Below are positions 22,586 to 26,412 of a DNA stretch of 26,412 bases, in pieces (the stretch's first letter is position 1; each line of letters opens with the position of its first letter). The stretch lies in the IMG/VR virus record IMGVR_UViG_3300031825_000063, positions 1 to 26,412 of that record; one strand, given 5' to 3'. The position numbers and the translations under genes were made by a program. The notes below the pieces were generated by a model. That model was not told the DNA's origin and searched no databases. It was given only the letters and a program-made list of their open reading frames with translations. This stretch comes from a virus.

Positions 22586-24154
22586 CTAGAATCCGACCGT
22601 CAACACATCGACCTCGCCACCGAACCCACCCGCGAGCGCCGGCACCGCCGCGTCCTCCGACACGGTCGGTTTGAACGCCGGGCCCGCCGGCTTCGGTTTG
22701 GGCACGTCGTAGACCTTGAGCGCCCAATGGGCGAGCGTCGCCGCCACCAGCGGCGAGATGGTCATGTTGCCCTTGCGATTCCACGCCCAACCACCACCGG
22801 ACAGGTCCCGCTTCGTCGCCCCCTCGAGCGCCGACGCCAGCAACGGATCCCCGGTATGCGAGAGGTTCGCGTTCACCGCGTCGTCGTAGAACCCGCCGCA
22901 CGCCTGCACCATCTGCGCCGCCGTGGTGACCTCCGGCTCGATGCCGGCCGCCACCAGATCCGGATGCAGCGAGTACGCAGGCGAAGCCTTGTCGATCACC
23001 AGCGCGCACGGATCCCACCGGTCGATCAGCGACAGCAGGATCTGAACCAATCCGGGCCCAGGCGCCGCGTGGTAGCCGACCTCGAGGTGCACCCGCCCGG
23101 CGTCGGTGCGGGCCGCGGCGGCGATCGAGACCCACTTGCGGTCCGGGGACATGTCGATCGCCAGGGCGATCCTCTTGCCGAACTTCGCCTCCGCGACCCT
23201 CATGTCTCTCCACACGTCCGGATCGATCACGAACTCGCGGGTCTCGTCCTGATCCCAGAACTCGTCCCACACCCCGAGACCCTCACGCCGCCACGCATCA
23301 TCGTTCGGCAGGTTCTCCCGCAGACGCAGCATCGCCTCGTGATTGGTGCGCGTCGGGTACGAGGCGTTGGCGATCTTCCACTGCTCGGGGTCATCCAGCT
23401 CTCCGTCGCGATCGGCGGAGCACTCGATGTACGCACCGTTGCGCAGCTGCCCGGACAGGGCCTTGCGGCGCTTGTTCGAGAACGCCTCGCCCGGATCGAT
23501 CCCGGGACGCGGCGGGGTACCCATGTAGAACAGCAACGCACCGGCCGGATGCTGCGACTGGTTCGTCGCCGCCAGCATGTCCTCGAGCGCACGCTCGGTG
23601 AGGATCTGCGCCTCGTCGAACACCTCGACATCGACCTGGTCGAAGCCACGGCCGAAGCCCATCGACCGGGCACCGAACATGATGATCGACCCATTGCTGA
23701 ACGCGATCTGCTGCTCACCATTGGCGGTGCGCACTCCGTGCTGCGGCACGTACGCCGCGATCCCCGGCCGTTTGACCAGCGACTGCAGCGTCTGGAACGT
23801 CCGCGTCGACGTGCGCAGATGGTGCGCGGTCCACACCACCGTCAACCCCGGGAACTCCAGGCACAGTGCGATGACGAGCGATCCGACGAAGAACGTCTTG
23901 CCGACCTGCCGCGGGATGCTCAGTGTGATCCCGCCGACCGTCGCCGCGTACATGCCGTCGGCTGTCTTGCCGAGCGCGATCTGCCCGACACCCTGCTGCC
24001 ACGGGTCGTGCTCGACCCGCATCGCCCGCAGCCACTTGCGGATCCCGCCGTAGCCGGTCGAGACGATCCCTTCCGGGATCACCACATGGCGGGCAGCCTC
24101 AGAGAGCTTCGGGGTCGAAGGCCTCGTCGGTCGACGACTCGTCGTTGTCGCCAT
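22586..24154 (-). CDS. terL: Terminase large subunit
   Basis: A 522-residue protein from ATG 24154. Walker A is RQVGKT (82-87), Walker B is VEVFDEAQ (176-183) with catalytic Glu181, and a TGTPP-like coupling motif appears as YMGTPPRPG. The nuclease domain has ALAIDMSPD (Asp334) and CALVIDKAS (Asp388). The ATPase pulls DNA into the prohead and the nuclease cuts it at the packaging site. Its first 56 bases overlap the end of the small-subunit candidate. Size is normal for siphovirus large terminases. Confidence 0.92.
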   Translation of the reverse strand: MATTTSRRPTRPSTPKLSEAARHVVIPEGIVSTGYGGIRKWLRAMRVEHDPWQQGVGQIALGKTADGMYAATVGGITLSIPRQVGKTFFVGSLVIALCLEFPGLTVVWTAHHLRTSTRTFQTLQSLVKRPGIAAYVPQHGVRTANGEQQIAFSNGSIIMFGARSMGFGRGFDQVDVEVFDEAQILTERALEDMLAATNQSQHPAGALLFYMGTPPRPGIDPGEAFSNKRRKALSGQLRNGAYIECSADRDGELDDPEQWKIANASYPTRTNHEAMLRLRENLPNDDAWRREGLGVWDEFWDQDETREFVIDPDVWRDMRVAEAKFGKRIALAIDMSPDRKWVSIAAAARTDAGRVHLEVGYHAAPGPGLVQILLSLIDRWDPCALVIDKASPAYSLHPDLVAAGIEPEVTTAAQMVQACGGFYDDAVNANLSHTGDPLLASALEGATKRDLSGGGWAWNRKGNMTISPLVAATLAHWALKVYDVPKPKPAGPAFKPTVSEDAAVPALAGGFGGEVDVLTVGF

Positions 24155-24374
24155 CCGAACCTGCCTTCGCCTTCTCCCGCTCGTCGATCTCCTCGATCGC
24201 GTCCATGAAGTCCGCGAGCCGCTTCGTCAACGCCGCGAGATCCCGCGCTGGCGTCGACTCGTCGTCGATCGCCCGCGCACATCGATCCCGCATCGCCACC
24301 AACGTCGCCCGCTTGTCGCCGGCCGCCGCAGCCTGCTGGACCGCCCCGCCGGCGTCCCGCTCACCCCCTCCCAC
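24099..24374 (-). CDS. Terminase small subunit candidate
   Basis: A 91-residue protein from a GTG at 24374 with only a weak upstream AGGCG, six bases after the HNH stop. It is mainly helical: KRATLVAMRDRCARAIDD, DLAALTKRLADFMDAIEEID, then an acidic tail. Its C-terminus overlaps the large subunit gene by 56 bases in another frame. Similar short helical proteins just before the large terminase gene of actinophages are usually called small terminase. No helix-turn-helix is evident. Confidence 0.6.
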   Translation of the reverse strand: MGGGERDAGGAVQQAAAAGDKRATLVAMRDRCARAIDDESTPARDLAALTKRLADFMDAIEEIDEREKAKAGSDGDNDESSTDEAFDPEAL

Positions 24375-24380
24375 CTGCGC

Positions 24381-25526
24381 CTACACCGCCTTGGGAAAAA
24401 ACGGAGAGAGAGACGAGGACTGGCGACGGTGGGCAGTCCCGGGCCGGGGTGGTCCAATTTTCTGAGCGTCGGCAACGACCGGATCGCCGGGAAGCCGGTC
24501 AGCCTTGGCGACGTTGCACGCCCGGTGCGCCGGCTGCACGTTCGCGTAGGTATGCGCACCGCCACGCGAGATCGGAACGATGTGATCCAAGGTCAAGCTC
24601 TTCGGATCGGCCGGGTCGAGCGTCGGATCGATCTCCTCCCCGCAGATCCCGCACGTCCAATTGTGCTTCTCGTACACCTCGCTGCGCTTGACGTTCTCGA
24701 ACGGAACACCGGCTGCGCGCGCCCGGCCGATGTCCTTCTTCATCTGGGTCCTCGCTCGCGTCCGCGCTGCGACACGCCGGATCTCCGCCGCCTCGCACCG
24801 CGGACATCTCACGTGTGATCGGTCCGTACTCACGAACACCACGGCACAGTCGGAGCACCTGCCCTCGTGCTGCTGCGGTTCGTAGTTCTCAGGCCGGCAC
24901 TGCGGGCAGTAGTGCTTGAACTTGATCTCGGACATGTCCGCATTACATCCTCGACACCGCTTGACGGTAGTGCGGTTGACCAGCTCGCGTTGATGGGTGA
25001 GCCGGCACTCGATGGTGCAGTAACGCTGATCTGTTTTGAACGTCTCGAAGCTGCGACTACAGCCCGTGCACTGGACGGTCGTCGGTTCGGCCGGCTCGAC
25101 CGGTTGCCCGTACACACCGCGCCCGGTCAGCACGGCGATCCGCTTACCGGTGGCGACTCTCCGAGCGCACGGCTCGCAGCGATCGGTCACCCTGATCGAA
25201 CTGCGCGATTTCGTGAATCCCACCCCACAATCCACGCATACACCGTGGATCTTCTCCCTGCACTCCGCGCACTTCCTGTGTGCGGCGTTGCGTGGGGCGA
25301 ACTCCGTCCCACATCCACACGTTCGGTTCGGTAGCCGCAACGCCTTCTGGCGGGTACGCCGTTGCGCTCGGGCCCGCGTGGGCTGGGCTTCTTGCTGAGC
25401 CTCGGCTGCAGCTTCGCGGCGAACTCGGCGGCACGGCCGGCACACCGCCTTGCCCTGGGGCAGCGATCCTGCCGCGCGAGCCATCCGCTTCCCGCAATCA
25501 GCACAGGTCAAGTCGATACCAGGCAT
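24381..25526 (-). CDS. HNH endonuclease with tandem zinc-ribbon-like modules
   Basis: A 381-residue protein from ATG 25526 (MPGIDLTCADCGKRM); an ATG at 25580 would add 18 residues. The C-terminal HNH at about 288-342 has CGICGEE, LTLDHIVPISRGG and HRACNVAKADRLPG. Before it come about six modules with CxxC pairs: CADC/CRPC, CGCG/CAEC, CVDC/CEPC, CTGC/CTIEC, CRGC/CPQC and CSDC/CPRC, each probably a zinc ribbon. HNH proteins next to terminase genes are needed for cutting at cos in several phages; a homing endonuclease is the alternative. An RNA leader with complementarity to its ribosome site precedes it. Confidence 0.82.
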   Translation of the reverse strand: MPGIDLTCADCGKRMARAAGSLPQGKAVCRPCRRVRREAAAEAQQEAQPTRARAQRRTRQKALRLPNRTCGCGTEFAPRNAAHRKCAECREKIHGVCVDCGVGFTKSRSSIRVTDRCEPCARRVATGKRIAVLTGRGVYGQPVEPAEPTTVQCTGCSRSFETFKTDQRYCTIECRLTHQRELVNRTTVKRCRGCNADMSEIKFKHYCPQCRPENYEPQQHEGRCSDCAVVFVSTDRSHVRCPRCEAAEIRRVAARTRARTQMKKDIGRARAAGVPFENVKRSEVYEKHNWTCGICGEEIDPTLDPADPKSLTLDHIVPISRGGAHTYANVQPAHRACNVAKADRLPGDPVVADAQKIGPPRPGTAHRRQSSSLSPFFPKAV

Positions 25527-25535
25527 ATGTTCGCA

Positions 25536-25605
25536 CTCCAGGATTTTCGCGGATGCCCCGCACCTGGAGGAGCGGGGCATCCTTGCCTCGGGGATCAGCC
25601 GAGGC
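25536..25605 (-). promoter_or_regulatory. Two-hairpin RNA leader with possible pseudoknot over the HNH ribosome binding site
   Basis: In the minus-strand RNA a 7-bp stem GCCTCGG/CCGAGGC (25605-25585, 7-base loop) is followed after two bases by a perfect 10-bp stem GGATGCCCCG/CGGGGCATCC (25582-25551) with a 12-base loop. The loop contains CTCCAGG (25569-25563), fully complementary to CCTGGAG (25542-25536), which includes the Shine-Dalgarno of the HNH gene at 25526. There is no U-run, so it does not look like a terminator. The loop lengths (3, 2 and 8 bases, the last A-rich) allow an H-type pseudoknot. The caveat is an alternative in-frame ATG at 25580. Confidence 0.55.
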
Positions 25606-25624
25606 CGCTTCTTGGTGAGGTGGT

Positions 25625-25987
25625 TCACCAGTCGAGAAGGGTCCACCGGGACCTATCATGCTCGGTCCCTTCCTCTTCGAATGCTTCTCCCGTAGCATCT
25701 GGTCTCAGATGATCCCGACTGCCGTCGCCCCTCTGTCTATTACAGACGCTGTGGAGAAGTCGATCTGCCTTCGTACCGCCGTGAGCGCGACTGAGTGAGT
25801 GGTCGGCCTCGAGCGGTTGCCCATCCGGATTCCGGTCCGCGTTCCGGAACATCGGCTCGCCGCACCAATAGCACGGCGCACCGTCGACATGGCGACCGAG
25901 AAGGATCTCCCGCTGCCGACGGTGAGGCGCACCGAGCCCGCGCTGCGCCGCAGACTTCTGATTCCTGCGCGCGTTCGCGGTGGGCAT
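25625..25987 (-). CDS. Small HNH endonuclease
   Basis: A 120-residue protein from ATG 25987 with GAGGA 4 bases upstream. Cys39 and Cys42 (CYWCGEP) form a zinc knuckle, LEADHSLSRAHGG (Asp62, His63) is the first half of the nuclease core and LLHSVCNRQRGDG (Cys82, Asn83) the second. Compact HNH proteins of this size close to terminase genes are common in actinophages and may assist cos cleavage. Unlike its larger neighbour it has no extra zinc ribbons. By eye it is less GC-rich than the structural genes. Confidence 0.8.
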   Translation of the reverse strand: MPTANARRNQKSAAQRGLGAPHRRQREILLGRHVDGAPCYWCGEPMFRNADRNPDGQPLEADHSLSRAHGGTKADRLLHSVCNRQRGDGSRDHLRPDATGEAFEEEGTEHDRSRWTLLDW

Positions 25988-25997
25988 CAGTCCTCGT

Positions 25998-26072
25998 TCA
26001 CGGCCGCGCCGCTCGTCGGGCGCCGAGGTTGCGCAGCCACACCAGGATCCGCCCGGCCAGGGTGAGCTTCAT
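25998..26072 (-). CDS. 24-residue basic hydrophobic mini-protein (unknown)
   Basis: A tiny ORF from ATG 26072 whose first bases overlap the stop of the upstream mini-ORF (ATGA). The peptide begins MKLTLAGRILVWLRNLGARR and is hydrophobic and strongly basic, possibly an amphipathic membrane-interacting helix. It is followed 10 bases later by the small HNH gene. It is too short for family assignment; the coupled overlap is the main argument that it is translated. Confidence 0.4.
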   Translation of the reverse strand: MKLTLAGRILVWLRNLGARRAARP

Positions 26073-26143
26073 CGCGCGAACACGATCCGCAGCACGTCGA
26101 TGGTCGCCTGTGCCAGGTCGAGCAGGGCATGGATCAGGTTCAT
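26069..26143 (-). CDS. 24-residue hydrophobic mini-protein (unknown)
   Basis: A tiny ORF from ATG 26143 with GGGAGG 5-6 bases upstream, a near-ideal ribosome site. The peptide starts MNLIHALLDLAQATIDVLRI and would form one amphipathic helix. The ATGA overlap with the next mini-ORF suggests coupled translation. It could be a leader peptide or a membrane-active mini-protein; the longer in-frame extension to 26401 has no comparable ribosome site. Confidence 0.45.
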   Translation of the reverse strand: MNLIHALLDLAQATIDVLRIVFAR

Positions 26144-26161
26144 CGGAACCTCCCGAGATGC

Positions 26162-26175
26162 GGGGCGAACGCCCC
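26162..26175 (-). promoter_or_regulatory. Short GC hairpin before the first mini-ORF
   Basis: GGGGC and GCCCC flank a 4-base loop (GTTC on the minus strand), 18 bases before the mini-ORF start. No U-run follows, so it is more likely a leader RNA structure than a terminator. Confidence 0.4.
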
Positions 26176-26221
26176 CGGAAACGGAAACTCCCACACCCGC
26201 ATCTGGGCATGGGAGATCGCT

Positions 26222-26257
26222 TGCGGACATCATGCCTGTGGATAACTTCGAGTGCAA
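26222..26257 (-). promoter_or_regulatory. Candidate sigma70-type promoter for the late operon
   Basis: On the minus strand TTGCAC (26257-26252) is followed after 17 bases by CATGAT (26234-26229). The -35 element matches 5 of 6 and the -10 element 4 of 6 consensus bases. It would start RNA near 26222, about 80 bases before the first mini-ORF. No other promoter candidate of similar quality was noticed in the leader. Confidence 0.35.
26237..26245 (-). promoter_or_regulatory. Perfect DnaA-box-like 9-mer TTATCCACA
   Basis: The minus strand reads TTATCCACA, the classic DnaA-box consensus, exactly inside the spacer of the candidate promoter. Only one copy was noticed, so an origin is not supported; DnaA-dependent control of the promoter or chance are both possible. 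Confidence 0.35.
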
Positions 26258-26412
26258 GTCCATGACCAGGGCCTGGCGTGTCATTGGGGTAAGTCCCGGG
26301 GAGTGGTGGGAATCGGCTGAGGGCATCGGTCCAGGTCCGCGGCGTGTCGTTCCCGCTCTGCGGGTGGGCCATCGCGTAGTGATCAACGAGTTACCTCTCA
26401 CAGTGACTCACA

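Larger units (their letters stand above)
26144..26412. other. Leader region without a supported gene
   Basis: This 269-base stretch holds a candidate promoter, a DnaA-box-like 9-mer and a small hairpin (listed separately). At the very edge 26403-26411 is a short inverted repeat, GTGA-C-TCAC. Frames remain open through it on the minus strand but lack ribosome sites or recognisable protein sequence. A cos site could lie near here but I cannot recognise one. Confidence 0.5.

Noticed and set aside
21509-24208. An 899-codon open frame on the plus strand
   Set aside because: It is antisense to the portal and large terminase genes, is extremely Arg-rich and has no domain pattern. Real motifs (Walker A/B) lie on the other strand.
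25536-25605. A HEARO/IscB-type omega RNA next to an HNH gene
   Set aside because: The neighbouring protein has no RuvC segments or IscB N-terminal domain, and the hairpins are short. A local translation-control element is simpler.
26069-26401. A 110-codon reading of the leader frame on the minus strand
   Set aside because: The upstream part is composition-driven with no ribosome site. The internal ATG at 26143 with GGGAGG is a much better start.
26403-26411. Inverted repeat GTGA-C-TCAC at the window edge as an operator
   Set aside because: It is only 4 bp per arm, cut off by the edge, and without a second copy; too weak to list as a site.
1-26412. tRNA genes, CRISPR arrays, insertion sequences or attachment sites
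   Set aside because: I saw no cloverleaf sequence, no spaced repeats, no transposase and no integrase; the space is almost fully used by minus-strand phage genes.

Overview
The window is the late structural and lysis block of a siphovirus, either a free phage genome or a prophage, that infects a high-GC, mycolic-acid actinobacterium. Rhodococcus, Gordonia and Nocardia are the best guesses. Three things support this: strong GC bias with frequent GTG starts; a minor tail protein of the type named after Rhodococcus phage ReqiPepy6 (Gp37-like); and a DUF4185 enzyme, a family linked to degradation of the D-arabinan in mycolata cell walls. I saw no integrase, repressor, tRNA, CRISPR array or host gene, so the host and the phage/prophage state stay open. 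All genes I accept lie on the minus strand, so transcription runs from base 26412 towards base 1. Most genes overlap by 1-11 bases or sit within 20 bases of each other.

In order of transcription: (a) 26412-25990 is a leader with a candidate promoter, a DnaA-box-like 9-mer, a small hairpin and two overlapping 24-residue mini-ORFs. (b) 25987-24381 holds two HNH endonuclease genes, separated by a two-hairpin RNA leader whose loop is complementary to the ribosome binding site of the second gene. (c) 24374-22586 encodes a candidate small and a clear large terminase subunit. (d) 22570-18222 covers portal, ClpP-like prohead protease fused to scaffold (with a strong internal start for a separate scaffold), a decoration-like protein, the major capsid protein and a small connector-proximal protein. 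(e) 18217-16795 has four small head-tail joining and tail completion proteins. (f) A terminator-like hairpin at 16731-16760 precedes the major tail protein gene, a disordered Pro/Ala-rich protein and two tail-assembly-chaperone-like ORFs. (g) 14108-5498 holds the tape measure protein with two wall-hydrolase domains, the distal tail protein, the Gp37-like protein and two paralogous minor tail proteins.

(h) 5483-1094 is the lysis cassette: amidase, an inserted NUMOD4/HNH homing endonuclease, an M23 endopeptidase, a DUF4185/GH183-type candidate arabinanase and three membrane proteins (holin or spanin-like candidates). (i) The window ends unexpectedly with a second, diverged major tail protein gene and the start of another structural gene, so structural genes resume after lysis.

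The most interesting points are the duplicated tail-tube gene whose C-terminal domain has been replaced by short repeats; the lysis cassette that seems to attack peptidoglycan and arabinogalactan with enzymes sharing a C-terminal motif; the tail chaperone pair separated only by an in-frame UGA; the nested scaffold start; and the possible pseudoknot over an HNH ribosome binding site. All function calls rest on reading the sequence and on family knowledge; no search was run.
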